From NCBI GenBank assembly GCA_029783825.1, contig JAREIK010000379.1, forward strand, positions 473,340 through 537,339: a DNA stretch of 64,000 bases, read 5' to 3'. Below the pieces are notes generated by a model that saw nothing but the letters and a program-made list of their open reading frames with translations, ran no database searches and had not been told where the DNA came from. How positions within the stretch are numbered: the first letter of the stretch is position 1; every line of letters starts with the position of its first letter. The DNA comes from Sapria himalayana (Eukaryota > Streptophyta > Magnoliopsida > Malpighiales > Rafflesiaceae). The position numbers were made by a program, and so were the translations under genes. Of this stretch, positions 35,701-46,575 are shown piece after piece.

Positions 35701-35767
35701 ACTTCTATTGGAATCAAACAAAATATCAGAAGATCCATTGGAGAATAACAGTGATGCCGATAATTAA
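32749..35767 (+). pseudogene. TNP2-type CACTA transposase, right copy, N-terminally deleted
   Basis: Coding similarity starts abruptly at ATGGATGCATGTTATATTGG, which in the left copy lies well inside the gene; the Transpos_assoc N-terminus is gone. What remains is Transposase_21 (RAALMWMVSDLPSYSMLSGW at about 33350, FLPTNYPFRKN, DIMTEIQSLGLKK); DUF4218 (GMKSHDYHVFMQRLIPIPF, PHSFFDSMEHFPVHLAYEA, then VRNKEKVEGSIYNAYLVEEA to about 34765); a short exon VEQLKYRHPAISSNDV (34858-34950); and DUF4216 (35033-35660, with GLKNNRIVLFKCEWFDSAQ and YKLVDVNHKRRYNRYEPFI). A stop at 35660-35662 interrupts a tail that stays open in the left copy. Catalytic pieces carry several stops before 33500. Confidence 0.87.
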
Positions 35768-35906
35768 ATTGTTATAATTTTATTATAAATTTAAACTATC
35801 AAAGACTTTTTATATTTTGTTGAAATATATCGGTGTGTTTTATTCAAAATGCATGCTTGTTCATCATATCCCTATTTTTTGTTCTATGTTTTATTTTGTA
35901 CAGCAG

Positions 35907-37766
35907 ATGGTGCCTAAAGGACGTGGCCATGGTGGAGGTGGACGTGGACACAGAAAGAACCAAATTCATCTAGTATGTTACATCATGTTGCAGAATTATT
36001 ACCATCTTATAGCCACCATATCCAGACTTCAACATCACAATCACCATCTCCATTTATATCACCACCACCATCTTTGAGACCTCTACTATCACCTTTATCA
36101 AATGTAAGCCCACCACCCATTGTGATTCTTGCACAAACATTTGATCCATCTCTATCTTCTACACCACATTTTACACCGATTATTCCCCCATTTACAATAC
36201 CAACAACATCATCAAATATTGTGCCTTCCTCTACAATCAGTGTAGAGTTAGAAATTGAGATTCTGGATGAGAGGTAAAAGAAATATGTAAAAATGACTTG
36301 AAAAAAAAAATTTGATGCTACTATCAATGGTTTTTTTTAATATTGTTATGATTTGCTTATTTTCAATGTTATTTATTTATTTGTACAGTTTTATTCCATC
36401 TCACAAGTGTTTGACTATAATTACAAATGCTTTCAAGAAATTGGATGATTCTAAAGCTTTTTCATGGAAGAAAGTTTCTGAATCGATAAAAGAGTCATAT
36501 TTTAATGACATTCGGGTAAAAATAACAAAACAAAAGTATTGAAAAATAATTATCTAATTACTTAACTTTTATGTTGGTTATTATTCAAGCAGTAAATAAT
36601 TATGTTCTTGTTGTTAATATAAATTATTTTGTCATTTTTCTATTTATAGAATCAGTGCACATGGGCACCCAAATTTGATGGAAAGATAAAGTCATTATGG
36701 GAGATCAAAGCTGCTCGACTATATTTTGATTTTGTCCATAAATTAAAGAAAATGAAAGAAATGCCTAATATTATATCTGAGGAAGACTGGCCCGAGTGGC
36801 TTAATTATAGGGAGCAGCCATATGTGAAGAAAAAATTAGATATTGCTAGCAAAAATTGATGAAGTGAGGTAGTTGGACTAGGTACAGGCTTTCTGTCGAC
36901 ACACTAGAGGTTCAAAGTCGAGCATTGAGCATGCTCGAGATTTGGTACAAATTTAAAATTCTAAACATTTCTATATTTTTTGGTTGTCCTAATAGTCCAA
37001 TAAATAAAATCTCTGCATTGTTTTATTAATTTTGTTAAATTTTTTTATCATTTGTTTTTTTATGACTTAATAAAAATATATTCTAGGCTGGAGAATTGGA
37101 TCGAGATCCAAATTTTTATGAGATTTTTAGGAAGATGCATGTAAAGATAGATGGTCACTATGTTGACAACAAGTCTCAAATGATTACTGTAAGAAATTGT
37201 TATATTAATTAGATTTTATAAAACTATAGTACATTATGAAAATTATTTTGAATGCAAAATATTAATAATAATTTTTGTAAATCTAGAATAGTTTTTTTCT
37301 CTATTTTATTTCAGGACCTAATGGAGGAACATGTGACATCTACTCATCAACAAGTTGAAGGTTCTATGGATATTCAACCAATTGAGAATGATCCTATTTA
37401 TTTGGAGATAATTAGAGGTTGAAAGAAGCAGCGAGTGTACGGAATCAACTCTAAGGGAGTGGCATTTTGTTGTAGTAGTCATGCTTCTAATTCATCTGTC
37501 TCGATAATGGTAGATGAGGTGATCGAACATCAAGCATTGGAAACAAATAAACGTATTGTAGATATTGAGACTGAAATGAAAAAGAAAGATGATCAGATAA
37601 TTAATTTGATTGAAAAAATGTAAGAAATTAAAGAAATGAATTATGAGATGAAAGAAATTAAAAATGTAATGCAATAGCAGATGTCCTATATGGAGTCACA
37701 ATTAGCGGCATTGGCGCAACAGATATCATTCATAGATCTAGCTGTGAATCCTCACAGGAGAGGCTA
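35907..37766 (+). pseudogene. TNPA-like second gene of CACTA element (Transposase_24/Ptta family), right copy
   Basis: The start at 35907 follows a TTTTGTACAG acceptor-like site. MVPKGRGHGGGGRGHRKN is followed by a frameshift near 35958: one T is missing in CACAGAAAGAACC relative to CACAGAAATGAACC of the left copy. The frame resumes as a Ser/Pro-rich segment (35975-36277). Later exons give FIPSHKCLTIITNAFKK and FSWKKVSESIKESYFNDI (36390-36510); W.PKFDGKIKSLWEIKAARLYF (about 36660-36730) with EEDWPEWLNYREQPYVKKK; GELDRDPNFYEIFRKMHVKI (37090-37150); and QRVYGINSKGVAF with a coiled-coil-like tail to a stop at 37764-37766. Stops after KLDIASKN and within the tail show inactivation. Confidence 0.8.
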
Positions 37767-38139
37767 GCAATAGCATTCCCTACAAATTATGAGGATGATA
37801 GAGTATGAGAATTATTTATGAACTGTTATTTATTTTTGTCTATGTGTAGCAAATAATTATAATATTTTTTTGTAGGTTTCAATTTTTTTTATTCTGGTTT
37901 TGTTCTTTGCTTTTCTGATTAACCAAATTAAGAATCTTTGCAGGACACATTATGTGAGACAAAAGAAAAAATTATGATTCAAAGCATTCAGACATTACCA
38001 CGGTCCTTCCAATGCATGGGTCCCATATTTACCGATTTCAGCTTAATCAAAAAGAGTGCTAGCTTATCTTATCTTTATTATTCTAAAAACATTTTATTTT
38101 TGTATTATCTTTATCTCTAAACAGAATTACTGGACATCT

Positions 38140-40560
38140 TTTGAATTTTTATTGAAGCAGTATGACAATCAACTTTAATTTGTGTTTGTTCATGTCTATA
38201 ATATTTATTTTTATATATTTGTGAATATGTTTTTGTGTCTTTGAATTTTTTGGGTAGAGTTTTAGCCTATTATAGGTATGTAAAAGCCTATTGTCAGTAG
38301 TGATAGCGGTGCCAGCGATGACAGTAGTGACGGCGGCGGCGGCGGTGGTGGCAAGCAGTGGCGGCAGCGGCAGCAGCTGAGGAAGCACCGGCAGCACCGG
38401 CAGAGGCAACATCAGTGGCGGTGGGGGTGGAAGTGGCATCAGTGGCAACCACGGCAGCTACTGCAGTGGTGGCAGTGGCGACGGCGTCGGGGGTGCCAGC
38501 GACAGCACTGGCAGCCACGATAGCTACAACGGCAGCACCGGTAATGGCAGTAGCATCGGCTATGACAGTGGAAGCGGCAGCGGCAGAGGCAAAGGCAGCA
38601 GCAGTGACAATGGCAACAGCGGCAAGAGCAGCAGCGACAACGGGAGTAGCTGTAGTGGCAATAAATGTGGTATATACGTATGTATATAGTCAGTATATAC
38701 GTACTTATAATGCTATAGTATTTTATGTACATATATACTGAGTATATATATGTACTCATTATATATGTATGCATAATACTACAGTTTATATGTACGTATA
38801 CTACAGTAATATATCTACGAGTGAAATGCTAGTATATATGTACATATTTACTGTAGCAATATATATTTACCAAAACATAGTTTTTTTATTATTTTGATTT
38901 TAATTGGTGGTATAAATTTCGTACAGATATGGTACCGCATTGTTTCCCATACGAAACTTGTATAAGTGAAGACATATTTCAAGAAACATTAAGCAACATT
39001 ACTCGGACAACATTTTCCCAGCGAAAAGTTGGTGATCGAAGGAGCTGAGGGAGATAAAGCAACGTCAATGCATTGATAGATTATACTTTATACACAATCG
39101 GTAGATACATTGATTACTAAGATGTAATATAATTTTTGTTATATTTTTTAATTATTTAAAATATTGTATTAGAATAAGTTATTCAATGAATTTTTTTGTT
39201 TAATTTAAAATTTTCATTTGTAGTTTCTGTTTTTATTAAATTTAATATAAAAATATTTAATTAAATTATTTAATTAAATTTTAGTTTAAGTTGTATGACA
39301 ATCAAATTTAATTTGTGTTTGTTCATGTCTATAATAATTATTTTTATATATCTGTGAAAATATTTGTGTGTCTCTGAATTTTTTGTGTAGAGTTTTAGCT
39401 TATTATAGGTATGTAAAAACCTAATATCAGCAGTAGTATCTGCGACATCGACGATAGTGATGGCAGTGGCAATAGCGGAAGCTGAAGTGGCAGCGGCGGT
39501 GGTGGAAGCGGCAGCGTCGGTAGCGGAAGGGGTAGTGGCAGAAGCGAAAGCGACAGTAGAGGCAGTGGTGGAGGCCGCAACAACGAAGGCAGCGGCAGCA
39601 GGAACGGCAGCATCGGAGGCAGCGGCGGCAGGAACGGCAGCATCGGAGGCAGCGGCGGGAGTGGCAACATCGGAAGCAGTGGCTACGATTGTAGCAGCGG
39701 CTACACCGGAAGCAGCGACGGTAGAAGTAGTTTCATCGGCTGCACAGCAAGTAGCAGCCGAGGCAGCACCGGCAGTGAGGGTAGTGGCGGCAACCACTGC
39801 AGCGGCAATTGTTATCGGTGGCAGAGGCTAGCAGAGGCAGTAGCGGCGGTGATAGTGGTAGCATTGGCGGCAAAAACATAGGTATTGGCAGTGACAACAA
39901 CAACAATAGCAATGGCAGGAGTGCCAGCAAGAGCAGCAACAACTGCACCAAATGGGGTATATACGTACGAATAAAGTCATTAAATACATACATATAATAC
40001 TGTAGTATTTTATGTACATATATACTAAGTATATTTGTACTCAATTTATATGTACACATAATACTACTATTTTTATGTACATGTACTGTATTAATATATG
40101 TACGAGTAAAATGCTAGTATATATTTACATATATACTGCAAGATTATATATATAGCAAAACATAACTTTTTTTTAATTTAAGTGAGTGGTCTAAATTTCT
40201 TATAGATATGATACAACATTGTTTCTCATACAAAGCTTTTATAAGTGATGTAATTTTTTACTAGATATTACGTGACGTGACTCGGACAGCTTTGTCGTAA
40301 TAGAAAAATAATGATTGGAGGAGCAGATGGAGAGAAAGCAAAGTCAATGAATGGATATATTATACTTTATGCACTATTGGTAGATACATTGATGAATAAG
40401 ATGAAATAAAATTTTATTATTTTTTTGTTTTAATTATGTAAAATATTGAATTAGAATAAGATATTAAATGATTTTATTTTTTGTTTATTATAAATTATTT
40501 ATTGTTTTAATTTTTATTCAATTTGATATAAAAATATTAAATTATTTAATTAAAAAATTT
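38140..40560. repeat. Tandemly duplicated 3'-tail module with GCN arrays (right copy)
   Basis: Inverted counterpart of 17270-19790. Two modules (about 38140-39290 and 39290-40560) each begin with TTAATTTGTGTTTGTTCATG and TTATAGGTATGTAAAA. Each continues with a GC-rich triplet array (38293-38665 and 39425-39955), then GTACATATATACTG-type palindromic AT sequence, then an AT-rich block. The triplet arrays differ in length and order from those of the left copy, so they have changed independently. Confidence 0.85.
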
Positions 40561-40569
40561 TAAAATAAA

Positions 40570-40990
40570 TTAAATTCTGAAATTATTTTTTAAATTAAAA
40601 TATCTATGGAAAAATCTCTTACTAATTTAGCTAGGGAATTTTCCCTAGCTAATTTAGCCAGGAAAATATTAAAATTAGATATGGATTTTTCGTCTCTAAA
40701 ATTTATAGACCAGCACTTTAGCTAGGGAATCTTCCGTCGTCATTTCGTTTATCGACGAAAAAACTCATTTAACTTGCTAATTTAGCTAGGGAATTTATCT
40801 TTTTTAGCAAGAGATTTTTCCGTCGCTAACTTTATAGCTAGGGACACTTTCCGTCGCTAAATTTTAGTAAAAAACACTTTAGATATGGAACCAATCCATC
40901 GGTAATCCGTCGCTATATCCCGTTTAGTGATGGAAAATGCCCATTTAGCTAGGAAATTATCCCTAGTTATATGGGAATTTTCTTGTAGTG
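40570..40990. repeat. CACTA 3' terminus with subterminal repeats (right copy)
   Basis: Dense TTAGCTAGGGAA and CCGTCGCTAAA motifs end in TTTTCTTGTAGTG at 40978-40990. This is the mirror image of 16809-17270. Confidence 0.88.
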
Positions 40991-41002
40991 CATGACGTAC
41001 TT

Positions 41003-41188
41003 ATTTTTTTTGGAAACCAAGAGCTTCAGGGCCCACTTATGTGTACCCCTACATCCCATTGGGCCCCCGGAGAATCGAGTAGGTAAAAAATATCTCTAGT
41101 AACCCCCACAAATAAGACTTGAACTCGTGACCTCATGGATATTACCAAGAGTCCCAACCAACTAAGCTCCTTATGAGAGGGTGTGTCC
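41003..41188 (-). mobile_element. tRNA-derived SINE with 12-bp target duplication
   Basis: On the minus strand the unit starts with a tRNA-like head holding an A-box-like TAGTTGGTTGG (complement of 41154-41164) and a B-box-like GAGTTCAAGTC (complement of 41116-41126). Its body is GC-richer, and it ends in GGTTTCCAAAAAAAATA, an A-rich tail. It is flanked by CATGACGTACTT (40991-41002) and CATGACATACTT (41189-41200), a 12-bp duplication with one difference. This is the hallmark of L1-type retroposition. The left duplication directly abuts the CACTA end. Confidence 0.82.
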
Positions 41189-41200
41189 CATGACATACTT

Positions 41201-42548
41201 GTAATTACCTATCATGGTCGACATGCATAAATCTTTGTTATAGTAAAAATTCTAAATTTTAATTATATAACACATTCATATCTATCAACATCCAAACTAC
41301 AATATTAATAAAAATATCACCATATAAAAATAATGTTTCTATCATACACAAATATATACCCCAATCATAGATCCTAATTTTGCCTAGCCTTGGGTAAGAT
41401 TTCACATATAATGCTTAGAGAGAAATCTCATTAAATTGAGGGTTCCCAATACAAGCTAATGCTGGAATATAAGTATTAAAACCTAAATTCAATCAAATAT
41501 TACTTACATTCATCTTGAATTTGTTTCTAATCGAGGATGGAATCATACTACTTATGGATTATTATTACTCTTGGCTTGAAATTCAAATCCCTTTCCTCTA
41601 TTTTTTTTTGATTTTCTTCTAAATATTACTTAAATACTTTAGAAATCCTATATGATACTTTTAGTTAGAACCTGTGGTATCGGCTTGAGATCATGACTTT
41701 CATGTCTTATCGAATCTTTTATGGAGTACCAAAGTCATGGTGACAATGTATTTCATGGCTAAGTAACTCTTCTCTAGAGCACATTTTTTTGGTGCTGGGA
41801 ATAACCATATTTGACATTCTATGTACTAACTTTTTTATGTCATTTGGTGGGTTTTAATTGTTGTGTTTGCACTTATTATAGTGTTTATTGGAAAAATTTA
41901 CTAAGTTCTTATTTTTAGAGAATTTGATAAATATAAGAAAAATCCTAGTGATTTTGGATAAAATTAGTAAACTCGATGAAACAACGACTTAGAGTGTATA
42001 AAAGCAATGGAAAGTCATAATAATTCTCTTATCATGACTTGGATACACATTCTACACAATTGTAGTTATGTCATTCCTTCTTAAGGAGTTGGGATTTTAT
42101 TTTTTTATTTAAAGTCAGGAGTTCAAATGATGCTAACCACTATAGCATTGTTGTCTTCCTTAAACATTCTAGAAAAAGGACTTATGGGAGAAAAGGTTTC
42201 CATCACCCATGACCTTAAGATATCATTATATATATAAACTATACTCAAAATTATAAAATAATTCATCCCACAAGCATTATCTACTTGTAAAATTTTTGAT
42301 TCCCGATTCTCCAACAATAATTTTAGAGGGAGAGGTTCAGGCAATAAATATGCATGGATGTGTTAAGTTTTTATGAATATATAAAGGCACAACTAAAATA
42401 GAGGCATTCTAACTTCTGTTGACTTACTTGAACACCACGACGGTTTGTTTATGGATTGTTGTTAAGTGTTTGGATGATTTTTATTCATTGTTATAATTTT
42501 GTGTAAAATTTTTTGCTTGGTGTGTGATTTTTTTTCTTTTGTAATGAA
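41201..42548. other. No gene recognised
   Basis: AT-rich DNA containing scattered TCATGACTT words near 41690-42040, similar in style to the gypsy-associated spacer. The short open frame at 42123-42344 on the minus strand has no recognisable content. Confidence 0.35.
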
Positions 42549-42885
42549 TGAGAAAACCACCACCAATGATGGTGTCAAAAGTGGTTGTTATGGTAAATGA
42601 TAACATCAAAGGTGGTGACTACTACCTGCAACATCTCTTGTGAAGGTTGTCAAAGTAAATGATAGCACCTCGGGTGGTGGCTATTGTCAGTGACATCACC
42701 TATGAAGGTTATCATGATGAACTACATTACTAGAGGTGGTGATTATTGCCGGTAACATCACCTATGGAGTTTGTCATGGTGAACAATAGTGTTAGAGGTG
42801 GTGACTACCACCAGCAACATCACTTATGGAGGTTATCATAGTACACGATAGTTCTAGAGGTGGTGATTATAACCAATGATGTTAA
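42549..42885. repeat. 62-bp minisatellite, about 5.5 copies
   Basis: GGTGGTG starts at 42611, 42673, 42735, 42797 and 42859, an exact 62-bp period. A degenerate earlier unit lies at 42549-42610. Units share ACATCACCTATG, GGTTATCATG and TTCTAGA-type words. The period is not a multiple of three, so it is not a coding repeat. Confidence 0.9.
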
Positions 42886-43234
42886 CTTTAGTAGTAGATA
42901 TGGCCAATAATGGTAGATTTTATGGTGACCTTGAGCTAAAAATGATGCATATGGCAAAGTTCACAGTGGTAGGAGTAGATAGTAGTGGAGTTGATGGCTT
43001 TAGAATTAGACAATGGCAGAGTACAAGGCCAACGTATGAAACTAAATAGATTCCATGTTATTTTATTTTGGGCATTGCCTCAAACCATCATGCTGATACA
43101 CTAGACAAATTATTTATGATTTAGGACACTAACCCAACTCTTGAAAAGTATTAGGTTATAAGTGTCCTAAAACCTAAATAGTTGGAACATTCAGCATTCA
43201 TATTAACCTGATGCTTAGTTATCACTTATTTGTG

Positions 43235-43360
43235 ACGTGAAAATGATGTGTGTGTGTGTGTGGCATATGTTTATGTGGCTTGGTAATATATATTTGTGGC
43301 AATAAAATGATGTGTGTGTGTGTGTGTGACATATGTGTATGTGGCCAGAAAATAATATAT
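43235..43360. repeat. Duplicated (TG)n-bearing segment
   Basis: Two consecutive copies, about 75-80 bp apart, of AATGATGTGTGTGTGTG followed by a CATATGT.TATGTGGC segment. Confidence 0.75.
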
Positions 43361-43899
43361 ATATACAAAATGGCAAAATTATGTGCGAAAGGTGAAATTT
43401 GTTTCACAATATCACAAATTTTAAAATAAAAACTATCATTTTTAAATATCTAAGTGGGTGAGAAAATTTATTCAAAATAAATCCTATGGTCTCCAACATT
43501 GGTTTAAAAGTTATTCAAGTCAGTTAGCATGTTTGTCTCGGTAACTTCTTCATATCAGGCTAACTAGCTTGCAGGCACACTCTGCATAAATGATAATTGC
43601 ATAATTTTGTAGATTAATTAAATGAATCACTTCTCCATATGAATGATTCATTTAAGGAATAATCATTTTATAATTATATGATGATTCGCACTTAGCTATG
43701 AATAATAAAACCAAAGAAAAGTCATTAGTTTAATCATGTTTGGCATGGTCTTCAATTGAGATAATAAGATTAATAGGAATTAGTCTATCTAAATAAATAA
43801 TGAATAATAGATATCCTATCATCAATGACATGCTATACATGGTGTGTCAGATTGATGATGAATTCATTATAGAATTGTTGGAGGGAACCAATTCATGTC

Positions 43900-46575
43900 A
43901 TGGAATTCAAACTTATAAGCTCATTGTAAATTAATAGGAAAATATCTTTCAACCCACTCCTCATAGTTCTCAAAAAGAATAATCTAGATGAAACTAATTA
44001 TATAGACTAGAAAAAAAATTGTGACATTGTAATGAATATTGAAACTATAAGTTTGTACTTTCAAATATATGTCCAGATAAACCTCATAAATGGAAAATAG
44101 ATGAGGAATTCAAGCATTATGAGAAATGAGTAAAGGATGATAAGATGTCTAGATATTATTTAGGCTTCTATGTCAAATGTACTCCAACATCAACATTAGT
44201 CTATGGCTACTAACTATGACATGATATCAAATCTCAAAAAAATAATTGGGAATCATACATGTTCTACAAGATAGAAAGCCATAAATGATATATTGAATAC
44301 TATGTTGCCTGAAAATACCTTAGTAATGAATCATATTCTCAAGATGATTGGTCTTTTAAATGAGCAAAAGATCATTTGAGCTATAAAATTAATGTGGATT
44401 CTTAGTTTGATATTATTTTTCAATTTCTAACAGACTTTTATAAGCAATTATACTTAAATTATAATATGAATAGATCATATTAAACTTTGGCATAATTGCT
44501 TAAGAAATTGGCATTGGCTGAAATTATTATCAAGAAACCATATGGAGTATTGTGCCTAAAAAAACTTCTAAACTAAAATGAAAGAAGAATAGGAAATTTC
44601 AAAAATGTGCCCAAGTTCCATTGACAACTCCCAAGTCACAACTTGAGTAAAAATACAAAAATAAAAATATTTTTATTACAAATAATTAGGATACTATAAG
44701 AAGTAGTATCTAATTTATCTCAATATTTTAAATAATTAAGGTAAATCTCAATTACTTGTAGTTGAAACATATTTATTAGTGGTATCTATGAATACTTGGT
44801 GTGTAGATACGGGCATCCTTAATTATGTCTATAATTTTTTATAGTGGTTCTAAAAAATCAGACAACTAAGTCTAAGATTGATCTTCACATAAGAAACACT
44901 ACTAAGGCATCGACTATTATAGTGAGAGATTGCATGCTTCAATTTGAAAGAAATATTGTTTTAATTTTGAAAGATTATTTTTATGTACCTTCAATTAGAA
45001 GAAACTTGATTTTAGTTTCAAGTTTAGTTAAAGTTGGATTCTCCTTTTTATTTAATGATTTTGTAATAATTTACTTAAATAACAAGATTATCTATTTTGG
45101 TACATTAAAAGACAACTTTTATGTTATTAAAATTATTTATGATCTGCTATATCAATTCAAGTCAAGTAACATTAATACCTTACCACATAAAAGAAAATAG
45201 CTTTCTTATATGAACCAAGTCTATCTTTGGCATTTATGCCTAGGTCATATAAATTTAAAATAGTTTTCGATACTAATTAAAGATGGACCTTTTAGTTAAT
45301 TGACATTGGAAATATTTTAAATATGCAAGTCTTGCTTAGAAGGAAAAATGATTAAATAGCCTTTTATGGCCAAAAGTATTAAGCCAAAAATCCACTAGAA
45401 ATGGTTCATTCTGATTTATATGGGCCTATGCCTATCAAATAAAGATGTTGTTTTGAGTACTTCTTTACTTCCATTGATGATTACTTAATATATGAGTAAA
45501 TTTAATTAATACACCATAAGTTTGATGCCTTTGAAAATTCAAAGAGTATATGATAGAAATGAAGAAATATAATAAATGTATAAAAATACTGTGATTTAAT
45601 CATGTTAACAAGTATCTCTTTGGAGAGCATAGGAACTACTTATTGGAACAAGAAATTACATCCCAATTATTTACTCATGATGCTCTACAATAGAATCATA
45701 TGCCAAAATAAGGAATACGACTCTTATGGATATGGTAAATGATGAGGTATTTATATATGTTTGATTTATTCTTGGGATACGCATTGGAAATAATAGCTTA
45801 TGATTTAAACTTAGTTTTATCTATGTTGATACCTACTAATCCAACTGAATTTTTCACTAGGCATAACCTAGTCTAAAACATATTTATTTATGGGGTTGCT
45901 CACCACATGTGCTGAAAGGGAAGAAAGATAAGTTGAAAACGTGAATAGATATCCTAGATGAACTAAAAGTGATTTATTTTATAGTCTAAAAGTTCACAAG
46001 GTCATTTTTAGCACAGATGTTAGATTCCTATAAAAAGACTATATATCAAACCACAAGCCTAGAAGTTGAATTATTGTAGAGATGTTAAGAGGAAGTAAGC
46101 CAATCCAAACTTCTTCAATACCAGAAGGAACACAACATGGTAATATCTTTGATATCTCATTACCTCATCATAATGAGAGAATTATTAGTGATAGTATTGA
46201 TGCTGAGTCATATGAGTCTATGCTTGATATTCTGGTTGCACAACCAAAAGGTAATGATCATAATAATTCAAAAGGATTAGTATATATGCACCATGTTGCT
46301 AAAAATATATAACCAAGAGAATTGTCTCATCAAAGTTATTATAAGGAGAAACTACTCATATTCTTAGGATTAAGATTTTGCGAGATCGCATTCAAAGAAT
46401 ATTAGACTTGTCTCAAGTTATTTATATCGATTAGATATTAACTCATTTTAGCATACAATATTCCAAAAAAGATTTTATTCTTTTCAGACATAAATCATTA
46501 AATTAAAAAAATAATATCTCAAAATATCTAATGAGATAGAAATAATAAAGGAGCTCCTTATGTATTTGTAGTAGG
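43900..46575 (+). pseudogene. Ty1/copia gag-pol relic, first part
   Basis: Gag: NNLDETNYID.KKNCDIVMNIET (about 43980-44050) with DKPHKWKIDEEFKHYEK. Protease: NTWCVDTG (about 44792-44815). An open stretch 44844-45200 includes LKDYFYVPSIRRNLILVSSLVKVGFSF, the segment between protease and integrase. GAG-pre-integrase: VYLWHLCLGHIN (about 45220). Integrase remnants: VHSDLYGPMPI (about 45405-45435) and FFTSIDDYLIYE. An integrase-polymerase linker is open at 46082-46312. RNase H-side LRDRIQRILDLSQVIYID runs at about 46385-46435, then APYVFVVG at about 46552-46575, where the hAT begins. Most of the reverse transcriptase core is missing. Stops are common. Confidence 0.85.

Larger units (their letters stand above)
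32137..40990 (+). mobile_element. CACTA (En/Spm) element, right copy, 5' end truncated
   Basis: The 3' terminus is canonical (complement of CACTACAAGAAAA at 40978-40990). Subterminal repeats, the tail modules, the TNPA-like gene and TNP2 follow in the mirror order of the left copy, so this is a second member of the same family in inverted orientation. No 5' terminal repeat is present: the sequence begins with an expanded subterminal array (32137-32748) joined directly to the middle of the transposase coding region. Bases after 40990 are CAT, which do not match either flank of the left copy. Confidence 0.88.

Noticed and set aside
39270..39831. 175- and 124-codon frames on opposite strands
   Set aside because: Same repeat artefact as in the left copy; no start, splice or domain evidence.
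16809..40990. A single 24-kb composite transposon
   Set aside because: The outer termini match, but the left copy has its own inner terminus at 27438 and no shared 3-bp flank supports movement as one unit; kept only as a hypothesis.
41090..41190. Possible tRNA gene
   Set aside because: A- and B-box-like motifs are present but no cloverleaf is apparent, and the A-rich tail with flanking duplication identifies a SINE.
44844..45200. 118-codon frame considered as a host gene
   Set aside because: It contains the copia segment between protease and integrase (FYVPSIRRNLILVSSL) and is part of the copia relic.
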